DNA of 64,000 bases from Candidatus Cloacimonas acidaminovorans str. Evry (GTDB lineage: Bacteria; Cloacimonadota; Cloacimonadia; Cloacimonadales; Cloacimonadaceae), in NCBI RefSeq assembly GCF_000146065.2, contig NC_020449.1:2022654-2086653 (forward strand). Direction: 5' to 3'. A model generated the notes under the pieces. It saw only the letters and a program-made list of their open reading frames with translations. It was not told where the DNA came from and ran no database searches. Shown here in pieces: positions 56,670 to 64,000 of this stretch (the stretch's first letter is position 1; every line of letters starts with the position of its first letter). A program made the position numbers and the translations under genes.

Positions 56670-58220
56670 ATGGAAAACCAGAGCCCTCTGGAAAAGCTGA
56701 GAGCAAAACGCGCTGCAGCACTTTTAGGCGGTGGAGAAAAACGCATCGCTGAACAACACGCAAAAGGTAAACTCACTGCAAGAGAAAGGATTGCCCTTTT
56801 GGTTGATCCTGATAGTTTTGAAGAATTTGATATGTTCGTAACTCATCGTTGCACAAATTTCGGATTGGATAAATATATTCATCCGGGAGATGGTGTGGTA
56901 ACAGGTTGCGCAACAATCAATGAAAGAATGGTCTATATTTTTGCCCAGGATTTTACGGTTTTTGGTGGTTCTTTATCCAAGACCTACGCTGATAAAATCT
57001 GCAAAATAATGGATATGGCACTAAAGAACGGTTGTCCTGTTATTGGACTGAATGATTCCGGTGGAGCAAGAATTCAGGAAGGCGTTGATGCTCTTGCTGG
57101 TTACGCGGAAATTTTTTGGCGTAATGTAATGGCAAGCGGAGTGATACCTCAAATTTCGGCAATTTTAGGTCCCTGTGCAGGCGGAGCTGTATATTCACCT
57201 GCCATAACGGACTTTATTGTTATGGAAAAAAGCAACAGCTATATGTTCGTTACTGGTCCTAAGGTTGTTAAAACCGTATTAAATGAAACGGTTACTAATG
57301 AGGAATTAGGTGGCGCAAAAGTTCATACCAGCAAAAGCGGTGTAGCTCATTTCATAGCTAATAGCGAAGAAGAAGCAATGCTCACTATCAAACTTCTGCT
57401 AAGTTACTTGCCTTCCAACAATTTGGAAGACCCACCTTATGTTCCGAGTGCTGATCCTATAACTCGTAATTGTGATGTTTTGAATAATCTTGTTCCTGAA
57501 AATCCTAATAAGCCCTACGATATGCTGGATGTGATTTATCCGATTGTTGATGATGGCGAATTTTTGCAGGTGATGAGTAATTTTGCCCAGAATATTATTG
57601 TCGGTTTTGGCAGGATGAATGGACGTAGTGTAGGAATTGTAGCTAATCAGCCCAAAATTTTAGCCGGTGTTTTAGATATTGATGCCAGTATTAAAGGAGC
57701 TCGTTTTGTGCGATTTTGTGATTCTTTCAATATACCTTTGGTAGTTTTGGAAGATGTTCCCGGTTTTTTACCCGGCACAATGCAAGAGCATAATGGAATT
57801 ATTCGTAACGGGGCAAAACTTCTTTATGCTTTTGCGGAAGCCACAGTTCCAAAAGTTACTGTTATTATCCGTAAAGCTTATGGAGGTGCATATTGTGTTT
57901 TAAACAGTCGTCATATGCGTGCGGATATAGTTTATGCCTGGCCCTCTGCCGAAATTGCAGTTATGGGTCCTGATGGAGCAGTGGAAGTTATTTTCCGTAA
58001 AGAAGCAATGGCTGCAGAAAATCCTAAGGCGGTTCTTCAGGCAAGAGAAAAGGAATATCGGGAAAAATTTGCCAATCCCTTTATTGCTGCGGAAAGAGGA
58101 TATATTGATGATATAATTGAGCCCTCGGAAACAAGATTTCGTTTAATTAGAGCTTTGGAAATGCTGGCAAATAAAAAGGACAGCATTCCTCCTCGCAAAC
58201 ATGGCAATATTCCTTTGTAA
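56670..58220 (+). CDS. mmdA: Methylmalonyl-CoA decarboxylase-type carboxyltransferase (alpha subunit)
   Basis: 516 residues, fitting the acyl-CoA carboxyltransferase family (MmdA/PccB). Crotonase-like halves show [19 protein letters not shown] and [16 protein letters not shown] in the N-domain, and [24 protein letters not shown] with [14 protein letters not shown] in the C-domain. It moves CO2 from methylmalonyl-CoA (or a related acyl-CoA) to biotin. It heads the operon with an OadG-like protein, a biotin carrier and the sodium-pumping beta subunit. The context favours the decarboxylase over a propionyl-CoA carboxylase. The exact acyl-CoA cannot be read from sequence. Confidence 0.92.
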   Translation: MENQSPLEKLRAKRAAALLGGGEKRIAEQHAKGKLTARERIALLVDPDSFEEFDMFVTHRCTNFGLDKYIHPGDGVVTGCATINERMVYIFAQDFTVFGGSLSKTYADKICKIMDMALKNGCPVIGLNDSGGARIQEGVDALAGYAEIFWRNVMASGVIPQISAILGPCAGGAVYSPAITDFIVMEKSNSYMFVTGPKVVKTVLNETVTNEELGGAKVHTSKSGVAHFIANSEEEAMLTIKLLLSYLPSNNLEDPPYVPSADPITRNCDVLNNLVPENPNKPYDMLDVIYPIVDDGEFLQVMSNFAQNIIVGFGRMNGRSVGIVANQPKILAGVLDIDASIKGARFVRFCDSFNIPLVVLEDVPGFLPGTMQEHNGIIRNGAKLLYAFAEATVPKVTVIIRKAYGGAYCVLNSRHMRADIVYAWPSAEIAVMGPDGAVEVIFRKEAMAAENPKAVLQAREKEYREKFANPFIAAERGYIDDIIEPSETRFRLIRALEMLANKKDSIPPRKHGNIPL

Positions 58221-58230
58221 GGTATTGGCA

Positions 58231-59070
58231 ATGCGAAAAATAATGTCTCTAACCCTTTTTACCTTATGCGTCTTAAGCAGTTGGGCTCAAATAAACTCTG
58301 TGGAACAAACAATATCTGATAGTTTAGCTTTAGCACGGGAAAAAGAAATTATTTCCGAATATGGTTTTCGGGATACAGCTACCCTTGCTGAAGTAGCCAA
58401 CAAACTGCAAATTAAGGATATAGACCGCTGGAAGAGCTATCTTGGTTTGGAACCGCATAACGAAAAACTGGATAAAATGAGTTTAAGAAAACTGGGTATA
58501 ACACCTTATAAGGCACTTCTGGCACAACAATACAGCATTTATGGCTTTACTGAACTTTCCACTTTGGAAGAAGTTGCCACTGCACTTAAAATGCCCGTGA
58601 AAAAAATCAAACAGGAAATCGGACTGGATAAGCCCAATTCTCCAAAATGGGATTCTTACTCTTTGCAGTCCTTGAACTTAACCCCTGAAGACATCAAAAA
58701 AATTCACAGGGAATTTGAAGAAAAAAGTTTGAATTTCGGACTTAATGTAACACTGGTAGGAATGTTAACCGTATTTACCGCTCTCCTTATTACCAGTATT
58801 ATAATCGGGCAATTGAATCATCTGAACCGTCCTGCCAAAGAAAAAAAGGCAGACCTGAAAATTACTCCCGGAGGAAAAGTTCGTTCTGCTTCCGCTACTT
58901 TAAATCACAATGTAATAGCTGCTCTTGTTGCCACTATCTTTTTGCATGAACAATCCCTGGAAGAAAAAAGAAAAATTGCCTTAACCTTTAAACGCACTCC
59001 TACAAATCAATGGCGTGCCAGCGCTATGTTAAATATGCCCAATCGGGAAATGTATCTTAAGCGGAGATAA
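58231..59070 (+). CDS. OadG-like sodium pump gamma subunit with duplicated N-terminal repeats
   Basis: 279 residues from ATG at 58231 (MRKIMSLTLFTLCVLSSWAQ, a signal peptide); an earlier ATG at 58201 is less likely. Two copies of a ~60-residue helical repeat follow: FRDTATLAEVANKLQI..YLGL and FTELSTLEEVATALKM..EIGL, each ending with a LGITP/LNLTP segment. Then comes one transmembrane helix (about 168-190) and a cytoplasmic tail with basic residues, as in OadG. Classical gamma subunits are about 85 residues, so the N-terminal repeat domain is an addition that likely sits outside the cytoplasm. It starts 10 bp after mmdA. Confidence 0.78.
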   Translation: MRKIMSLTLFTLCVLSSWAQINSVEQTISDSLALAREKEIISEYGFRDTATLAEVANKLQIKDIDRWKSYLGLEPHNEKLDKMSLRKLGITPYKALLAQQYSIYGFTELSTLEEVATALKMPVKKIKQEIGLDKPNSPKWDSYSLQSLNLTPEDIKKIHREFEEKSLNFGLNVTLVGMLTVFTALLITSIIIGQLNHLNRPAKEKKADLKITPGGKVRSASATLNHNVIAALVATIFLHEQSLEEKRKIALTFKRTPTNQWRASAMLNMPNREMYLKRR

Positions 59071-59073
59071 ATA

Positions 59074-59787
59074 ATGAAGACCTATAAGTTGTTGATTAAT
59101 AACGAACATTTTGAAGCCAAAATTGTGGAATACAGTCCCACCCACGCTAAAATAAACCTGAATGGAACGGAATATCTGGTTCAGATAGAAGACGATAAAA
59201 TTCAAAGTATTCCCAAGCTTGCTGCACAGGAAAAAGCAGTTCCTTTGGCTCCTGCATTCAGCAGTAGTGCCGATCTTTATTCCGGGGAAATTCGTGCTCC
59301 TCTTCCCGGAGTGATAGTTTCTATTCTTGTTTCCCAAGGCGAAGAAGTGAAAAAAGGTCAGGCAATTCTCATTATTGAGGCAATGAAGATGCAAAGTGAA
59401 ATTGCTTCTCCCTTTGACGGCAAAATAGATAAAATATTTGTGAAAGAACGAGCTCCCGTGAAGGAAGGAGATTTACTGATGACCATTACCGGAGCTGAAA
59501 TTAAAGTTCCTCCTCAAAGTAAGCCACCGCAACCAAGCGTAGAAGAACCGATAGGAAAAAAAGCAGTTACAGAAAAAATTCTGCGTGCACCTCTTCCCGG
59601 AACCATTATGGATATAAAAATCCAAGTTAATGACTATGTGCACGAGGGAGATGTTGTTTTAGTTCTGGAAGCGATGAAAATGGAATCCGATATTTACAGC
59701 CCCAGAACAGGGAAAATAAGCAAAATATATGTGCAAAAGGGAGACCTCGTGCAGGATAATGACCCCTTAATTGAGTTTGAGGATTAG
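59074..59787 (+). CDS. Biotin carrier protein with two biotinyl domains
   Basis: 237 residues. An N-terminal ~50 residues (a beta domain) is followed by two biotinyl/lipoyl-attachment domains, each starting with RAPLPG and ending with an AMKM biotin motif: Lys105 in IEAMKMQSE and Lys202 in LEAMKMESD. The linker (about 140-165) is proline-rich. Standard MmdC/OadA carriers have only one. It would carry CO2 from the carboxyltransferase to the membrane beta subunit. It lies 3 bp after the gamma gene and 4 bp before the beta gene. Confidence 0.93.
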   Translation: MKTYKLLINNEHFEAKIVEYSPTHAKINLNGTEYLVQIEDDKIQSIPKLAAQEKAVPLAPAFSSSADLYSGEIRAPLPGVIVSILVSQGEEVKKGQAILIIEAMKMQSEIASPFDGKIDKIFVKERAPVKEGDLLMTITGAEIKVPPQSKPPQPSVEEPIGKKAVTEKILRAPLPGTIMDIKIQVNDYVHEGDVVLVLEAMKMESDIYSPRTGKISKIYVQKGDLVQDNDPLIEFED

Positions 59788-59791
59788 CTTT

Positions 59792-60919
59792 ATGCAGGAA
59801 TTAAGCCAATTTATTCAAACCACAGGTTTCTTGAATGTTACCTGGGGAAATCTGGTAATGATAATCTTCGGAATGATCTTTGTCTATTTAGGTGTAGCCA
59901 AAGAATTTGAGCCCCTGCTTCTGATTCCTATCGGTTTTGGCATTATCGTGGGAAATATGCCTGGCGTTGCCCAACAAGGATTAGGAGTGATGAATGAGGG
60001 TTCCGTTTTAAACTATCTTTATTTCGGTGTTAGTAAAAGCATTTATCCTTCCCTGATTTTTTTAGGAATAGGAGCAATGACCGATTTTTCCACTTTAATT
60101 GCCAATCCGCGACTTATTTTATTAGGAGCTGCAGCCCAATTTGGAATATTTGCTACTTTCATAGGCAGTATCCTTTTAGGATTTAATGTTTTAGAGGCAG
60201 CCTCCATTGGCATAATCGGAGGAGCTGACGGACCAACTTCCATTTTTTTAGCTTCCAAACTGGCGCCTCACCTTTTAGGTTCAATAGCTTTAGCAGCATA
60301 TTCCTATATGGCATTGGTCCCTATAATTCAACCGCCGATTATGAAATTACTCACCACTAAAAAAGAGCGTCTTATTCGGATGAAGCCCTTGCGAGTGGTT
60401 TCCAAAAAGGAAAAAATAATTTTCCCCATTGTTGCTTTTGTAGTTACCACCTTCATTTCTCCAGGCAGTGTTGTTCTTCTGGCAATGCTTTTTTTAGGCA
60501 ATTTATTAAAAGAAAGCGGAGTAACGGAACGCCTTGCCAATAGTGCCAGAACCGTTTTAATTGATGTAGTAACCGTTTTAATCGGTTTAACTGTTGGCGC
60601 CAAAACCACTGCAGATGTTTTTTTAACACCTGCTACACTGAAAATATTTTTGCTGGGTGCTTTTTCTTTTGCTGCTGCAACTGCTGCCGGCGTTCTTTTT
60701 GCCAAAATTATGAATCTCTTTTCCAAAAACAAGATTAACCCTTTAATTGGAAATGCCGGTGTATCTGCAGTTCCTGCTTCAGCACGCGTTTCCCAGGTAG
60801 TTGGTCATCAATATGATAAAACAAACTATCTGTTGATGCATGCAATGGCTCCTAATGTTGCAGGAGTTGTTGGCTCTGCAATTGCTGCAGGTGTCCTTTT
60901 AGGAATTTTAGGAAAATGA
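59792..60919 (+). CDS. Sodium ion pump decarboxylase beta subunit
   Basis: 375 residues from ATG at 59792 (MQELSQFIQTTGFLNVTWGNL). It is a polytopic membrane protein with 9-10 helices and the key motif GGADGPTSIFLA, containing the conserved Asp needed for sodium-coupled decarboxylation, as in OadB/MmdB/GcdB. It decarboxylates carboxybiotin and pumps Na+ outward, giving ATP-free energy conservation. The neighbours show it belongs to the methylmalonyl-CoA decarboxylase-type complex. Confidence 0.94.
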   Translation: MQELSQFIQTTGFLNVTWGNLVMIIFGMIFVYLGVAKEFEPLLLIPIGFGIIVGNMPGVAQQGLGVMNEGSVLNYLYFGVSKSIYPSLIFLGIGAMTDFSTLIANPRLILLGAAAQFGIFATFIGSILLGFNVLEAASIGIIGGADGPTSIFLASKLAPHLLGSIALAAYSYMALVPIIQPPIMKLLTTKKERLIRMKPLRVVSKKEKIIFPIVAFVVTTFISPGSVVLLAMLFLGNLLKESGVTERLANSARTVLIDVVTVLIGLTVGAKTTADVFLTPATLKIFLLGAFSFAAATAAGVLFAKIMNLFSKNKINPLIGNAGVSAVPASARVSQVVGHQYDKTNYLLMHAMAPNVAGVVGSAIAAGVLLGILGK

Positions 60920-60956
60920 AACAAAATAAACACAACAAAACATATAGGAGGCAAAA

Positions 60957-61877
60957 ATGCCAAAAGTCCTGATTGCAACAGAAAAACCCTTTGCCGCAGA
61001 TGCAGTTCAGAAAATTAAGGCAGAGCTTGAAAAAGCCGGTTACGAATACTCCTTTTTGGAGAATTATACCGATAAAAGTGAACTGCATAATGCCTTAGCT
61101 GATGCGGAAGCAGTAATTATCCGCAGTGATATTATGGATGAGGAAGCTTTTAATTCCGCTCCTAAACTTAAAATTGTTGTCCGTGCTGGTGCAGGTTATG
61201 ACAATATTGATTTAAAAGCCGCTACCGCACATAATGTTGTAGCTATGAATACTCCAGGGCAAAATTCCAATGCTGTTGCCGAACTTGCTATCGGAATGAT
61301 GATTTATATTGCCAGGAACAAATTTAACGGCAAATCCGGAACGGAACTCTCTGGTAAGACACTTACTCTGTATGGTTTTGGTTGGGTTGCCCGTTATGTG
61401 GCAAAAATTGCCAAAGGCATCGGAATGGATGTTTATGCCTACGATCCTTATCTGCAGGATGATGTGATGTTAAAAGAAGGCGTTAAACCCTTGCATAGTG
61501 TAGAAGATGTCTTCAAACTGGGGGATTATATTTCTCTGCATATTCCGGCTACTGAAGAAACTAAAAAATGCGTTAACTGGAATCTTTTATCTTTGGTAAA
61601 AGAAGATGCCGTTCTTGTTAATACAGCACGGAAAGAAATTATTGATGAAGAAGCACTACTTAAGGTGTTTGCCGAAAAGAAAAAATTCCGTTATGTGAGT
61701 GATGTAGCTCCGGATAATAGTGCTGAAATATTAGAACTGTATCCAGACCGTGTTTTCTTCACTCCGAAAAAAATGGGAGCCCAAACCAGCGAAGCAAATA
61801 CTAATGCCGGAATTGCTGCCGCCAAACAAATTATTGCCTTCTTTGAGAAAGGCGATACAACTTACAAAGTAAACTAA
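60957..61877 (+). CDS. serA: D-3-phosphoglycerate dehydrogenase, Bacteroidetes-type (SerA-like)
   Basis: 306 residues, short type without an ACT regulatory domain. NAD-binding motif is GFGWVARYVAK, and Arg in NTARKEII is conserved. The canonical His in the TPHLGA motif is replaced here by TPKKMGAQTSEAN; this same change is found in Bacteroidetes SerA proteins as I recall them, so it is probably functional. First step of serine synthesis. AGGAGG precedes the ATG. It follows the decarboxylase operon by 37 bp and ends with a strong terminator. Confidence 0.88.
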   Translation: MPKVLIATEKPFAADAVQKIKAELEKAGYEYSFLENYTDKSELHNALADAEAVIIRSDIMDEEAFNSAPKLKIVVRAGAGYDNIDLKAATAHNVVAMNTPGQNSNAVAELAIGMMIYIARNKFNGKSGTELSGKTLTLYGFGWVARYVAKIAKGIGMDVYAYDPYLQDDVMLKEGVKPLHSVEDVFKLGDYISLHIPATEETKKCVNWNLLSLVKEDAVLVNTARKEIIDEEALLKVFAEKKKFRYVSDVAPDNSAEILELYPDRVFFTPKKMGAQTSEANTNAGIAAAKQIIAFFEKGDTTYKVN

Positions 61878-61900
61878 AAACTACCCTCCTCCTCGATTAC

Positions 61901-61935
61901 AACGGAAAGCTTATCTTCAGCTTTCCGTTGTTTTC
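61901..61935 (+). terminator. Intrinsic terminator after serA
   Basis: 11-bp perfect stem AACGGAAAGCT / AGCTTTCCGTT with a 7-nt loop, followed by GTTTTCTC. It closes the decarboxylase-serA region. Confidence 0.85.
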
Positions 61936-61957
61936 TCTCTGAAGAACAATCTGCACT

Positions 61958-62450
61958 AAAAAGGTTGAGAGGGTTGAGAAGGTTGAGAGGGTTTAGATGG
62001 TTGAGAAGGTTTAGAAGGTTTAGAAGGTTTTGAAGGTTGATAGGGTTTAGATGGTTGAGAGGGTTGATAAGGTTTAGAAGGTTTAGAAGGTTGAGATTTT
62101 TTCAAAGCCCAAAGGGCGACACAATGATAGCGATGGGTGCGTAAGCCCCTCGGAAAATGTAAGCCCCGATTTCTTTTTTTTTCTTCTTCCCATTTTCCAA
62201 AAGCCCGCAGGGCGACACAATCATAGCGATGGTAGCGTAAACCCCTCGTAAAATGTAAGCCCTGACTTCTTTTTTTTTTTCTTCTTCCCATTTGCCAAAA
62301 GCCCGAAGGGCGACACAATGATAGCGATGGTGGCGTTAGCCCCTCGTTAAATGTAAGCCCCGACTTCTTTTTTCTTTTCCTCTTCCCATTTGCCAAAAAG
62401 CCCAAAGGGCGACACAATGATAGCGATGGAGGCGTAAGCCCCTCGGAAAA
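61958..62450 (+). repeat. GTTGAGAAGG block plus four tandem family C elements
   Basis: About fifteen GTTGAGAAGG/GTTTAGAAGG units (to 62095) are followed by four family C elements at 62105, 62201, 62299 and 62399. The period is 96-100 bp, with C/T-rich fillers (TTTTTCTTCTTCCC) between them. The open frame across it gives repetitive peptides and is not a gene. Confidence 0.92.
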
Positions 62451-62578
62451 AATTAAGAAACAACCATCTATCTTTTTCCACTGTTCCCCGGTATAAATAT
62501 CTTGAAAATACCTTTCATCCTATTCCACCCAGAGCTAATAAATCTTGATAGTTATTTGCTTGATATATAGTAAATTCT
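62451..62578. other. Spacer between two repeat blocks
   Basis: No gene or recognisable signal seen in 128 bp of AT-rich sequence. Confidence 0.4.
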
Positions 62579-62648
62579 GTAACGACTCCGTAACACTTCC
62601 GTAACACTTCCGTTGTCTCGTTACGGAGTTGTTACTTGGTTGTTACTT
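62579..62648 (-). repeat. Dispersed GTAAC repeat family A, copy 3 (inverted)
   Basis: Reverse complement is nearly identical to 49546-49618 over about 62 bp, including the ACAACGGAAGTGTTACGGA core. Confidence 0.88.
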
Positions 62649-62822
62649 TGTTATAAGATGATGAAGCAAGCTGAAAAAGATAATAAATTAAAGGCGAAGC
62701 AATTAACAGGAGGGCGGTAAATAATGATGTTCCTCCCTTTTGGCTAATCGGGATTCGGTAACTTCATAACTAAGTACTATTATTATAAGATTTTATTTTC
62801 TTATTGAAACGAAAATCTTGGA

Positions 62823-63110
62823 TACCTGTCGTTCCTACGGAACTCTCTCTAAAAGAAGGAGATATGTTGCTTATTTACACTCTTTGCGCCGGGTTGAAAC
62901 CCGTCGTTAATACCTGTCGTTCCTACGGAACTCTTTCTGATACAAGGAGATATGTTGCTTATTTGCACTCTTTTCACCGGGTTGAAACCCGTCGTTAGTA
63001 TCTGTCGTTCCTACGGAACTCTCTCTAAAAGAAGGAGATATGTTGTTTTTATCTGCTCTTTGCACCGGGTTAAAACCCGTCGTTATTATCAGTCGTTCCT
63101 ACGGTACTTG
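62823..63110 (+). repeat. 88-bp tandem repeat, three units plus a partial
   Basis: Units start at 62823, 62911, 62999 and (partial) 63087, so the period is exactly 88 bp. Each has the palindrome GTTCCTACGGAAC and the hairpin CGGGTTGAAACCCG. The middle of each unit is an AAGGAGATATGTTGCTTATTT stretch in part. The single-unit elements near 17520 and 17675 are relatives. No CRISPR-like spacers. Confidence 0.92.
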
Positions 63111-63410
63111 TTTTTAAAGAGAAAGGCATATTGTAAGTTCTTTCTCTTTCTTTGGGTTAAGCCCAAATATTAAAATCGGGATAAATGGGGCAAAAAATTC
63201 TTTATTCACCAGAGCAAATGAATATTTCTAAAGGAATTGATACCTTCAGCATTTACTTAAGTCAGAATTTACAAACCCGTAAGTTGCAACAAAAAAAGAT
63301 TTTTACGAAATTACCGCAGTCCAAGAAAAATACTTTTATGCGGTTTTGGATTCCTGGTTGCGCCGAAATCCAATGCTTAAAAATCTTATCTTTCTTTGAA
63401 ATTAATAGGA
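63111..63410. other. Spacer with no convincing gene
   Basis: A short open frame (63185-63442) exists, but has no ribosome site and overlaps the hairpin below; I see no gene. Confidence 0.4.
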
Positions 63411-63456
63411 AGCTGGAGTTCAGAATACCGATTTGGTATTGAACTCCAGCTCGTTA
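63411..63456. terminator. Long hairpin downstream of the truncated outer-membrane gene
   Basis: Arms AGCTGGAGTTCA and TGAACTCCAGCT with a second inner stem (AATACC/TGGTAT). There is no proper T-run on the minus strand and a GTTAAAGGGTTTTTT on the plus strand, so it may be a 3' stabiliser or a weak terminator. Confidence 0.55.
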
Positions 63457-63465
63457 AAGGGTTTT

Positions 63466-64000
63466 TTAGTATTGATAAGTTAAAGAAATCATTGAGGCAA
63501 GGCCATTGGTTTTGCCACCAATGAATTCAGGTCCGTGATGCAGAAAATCGTGTTCCAGAACAGCATCTATGCTGAATTTGCCAAAGTTGAAGCCCAAACC
63601 AAGGTTCATTACAAATTCGGACTGATATTCCGAATCTTCGAACTCCCCATCTCCGCTTGGCTCATCTTTTTCGGAATAAAATACATAATTCTGACGAGCT
63701 CCCACGCGTCCAGTCAGCCAACGGGTAATTTTTGATTCCACAGCCAGATTGTATTCCGGAACATAGATAAAACTATGCGACATTTTATGCGAGCCGTTAA
63801 TTCCCTCTTTTGACACTTCTATACTTTCGGAAGCGAAACGAATGGGTTTAAAGCCAAAGATGATAGTATTAGTATCGTTGAGTTTGTAGTTAAGGCCTGC
63901 TCCAACTTCAATCATAAAATTGTTACCATCAGTTGTTTTCTCTACAGGTTTATTTTCCGGGTTTGGAGTATCTATTTTCTTACTATCTATATTAAAATAT
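63466..64000 (-). CDS. Outer-membrane beta-barrel protein, 5' end outside the window
   Basis: The frame stays open from the stop at 63466 to the right edge, so an apparent ATG at 63915 is internal. The visible part reads VEVGAGLNYKLND-type alternating beta strands: IGAGLNYKL, NTIIFGFKPIRFAS, LTGRVGARQNYVFYS, MNLGLGFNFGKFSIDAVL, and ends ISLTYQY, with the aromatic C-terminus of outer-membrane barrels. An acidic surface loop (DEPSGDGEFEDSEYQ) lies near its middle. Probably a small outer-membrane barrel; no family named. Confidence 0.8.
   Translation of the reverse strand, partial: YFNIDSKKIDTPNPENKPVEKTTDGNNFMIEVGAGLNYKLNDTNTIIFGFKPIRFASESIEVSKEGINGSHKMSHSFIYVPEYNLAVESKITRWLTGRVGARQNYVFYSEKDEPSGDGEFEDSEYQSEFVMNLGLGFNFGKFSIDAVLEHDFLHHGPEFIGGKTNGLASMISLTYQY

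Noticed and set aside
61956-62417. Open reading frame with RGLRTHRYHC motifs
   Set aside because: It is the minus-strand translation of the tandem family C repeats, so the motif is a repeat artefact.
62823-63110. Possible CRISPR array
   Set aside because: Regular 88-bp period, but the whole unit repeats with no unique spacers, units are too long, and no cas gene is nearby.
62804-63173. Open frames in the 88-bp array
   Set aside because: Read through the tandem units; RRYVVFICSLHRVKTRRYY-like peptides are repeat products.
63185-63442. Short open frame near the right edge
   Set aside because: No ribosome site, runs into the hairpin, composition not protein-like.

Overview
The window looks like chromosomal DNA of an anaerobic, didermic (LPS-making) fermentative bacterium, most likely of the Candidatus Cloacimonadota (WWE1) lineage. 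This is inferred from gene content, not from a marker gene. The indicators are a C25 gingipain-type secreted peptidase, two GWxTD-domain proteins, a Bacteroidetes-type SerA, Kdo/Lpt envelope genes, a sodium-pump decarboxylase operon and AT-rich coding sequence. Short dispersed repeats are unusually dense in almost every intergenic space.

Layout. Positions 1-4995 (minus) hold most of a very large secreted C25 peptidase that runs off the left edge. A 1.1 kb gene-free repeat region follows, then an HU gene with a 29-residue bS22/mS38-like ribosomal protein. Positions 6984-17017 (plus) carry a hypothetical protein, an iron alcohol dehydrogenase bracketed by ~110 bp inverted repeats, secA, topA, a MacB-type permease and an isoprenylcysteine-methyltransferase-like gene interrupted by an A AAA AAC frameshift site. 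Positions 17932-28723 (minus) hold an outer-membrane protein gene and, beyond a hairpin, a translationally coupled operon: a giant repeat protein, a small secreted protein, an ExbB/TolQ-like protein, two ExbD-like proteins and an AgmX/TonB-like protein. This is probably one proton-driven trans-envelope machine. yraN (plus) then converges on a dnaE-GWxTD-GWxTD operon (minus). Two glycosyltransferases follow, bracketed by inverted low-complexity arrays, and then a PcfJ-like orphan.

Positions 40564-56304 (minus) form a housekeeping block. In transcription order it reads tRNA-Lys, metK, kdsA, kdsC, lptC, lptA-like, an inserted regulator/nucleotidyltransferase pair, lptB, rpoN, lpdA, hpf, hprK, ptsH, ptsI, pgi. 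It links Kdo synthesis, LPS transport and sigma-54 to a sensory PTS branch (EI, HPr, HPr kinase) with no sugar permease in view. The inserted pair splits the normally adjacent lptA and lptB and has its own palindromic operator.

Positions 56670-61877 (plus) carry a sodium-translocating methylmalonyl-CoA decarboxylase-type operon with an unusual carrier protein bearing two biotinyl domains, followed by a serA-type dehydrogenase and a strong terminator. The right end (61958-63456) is nearly all repeats, including ~98 bp and 88 bp tandem arrays. A truncated outer-membrane beta-barrel gene runs off the edge.

The most interesting items are the regulator/NTase module with its operator, the ExbB/two-ExbD/giant-repeat-protein operon, the double-biotin decarboxylase, the candidate frameshift gene, and the inverted-repeat cassettes around single genes.
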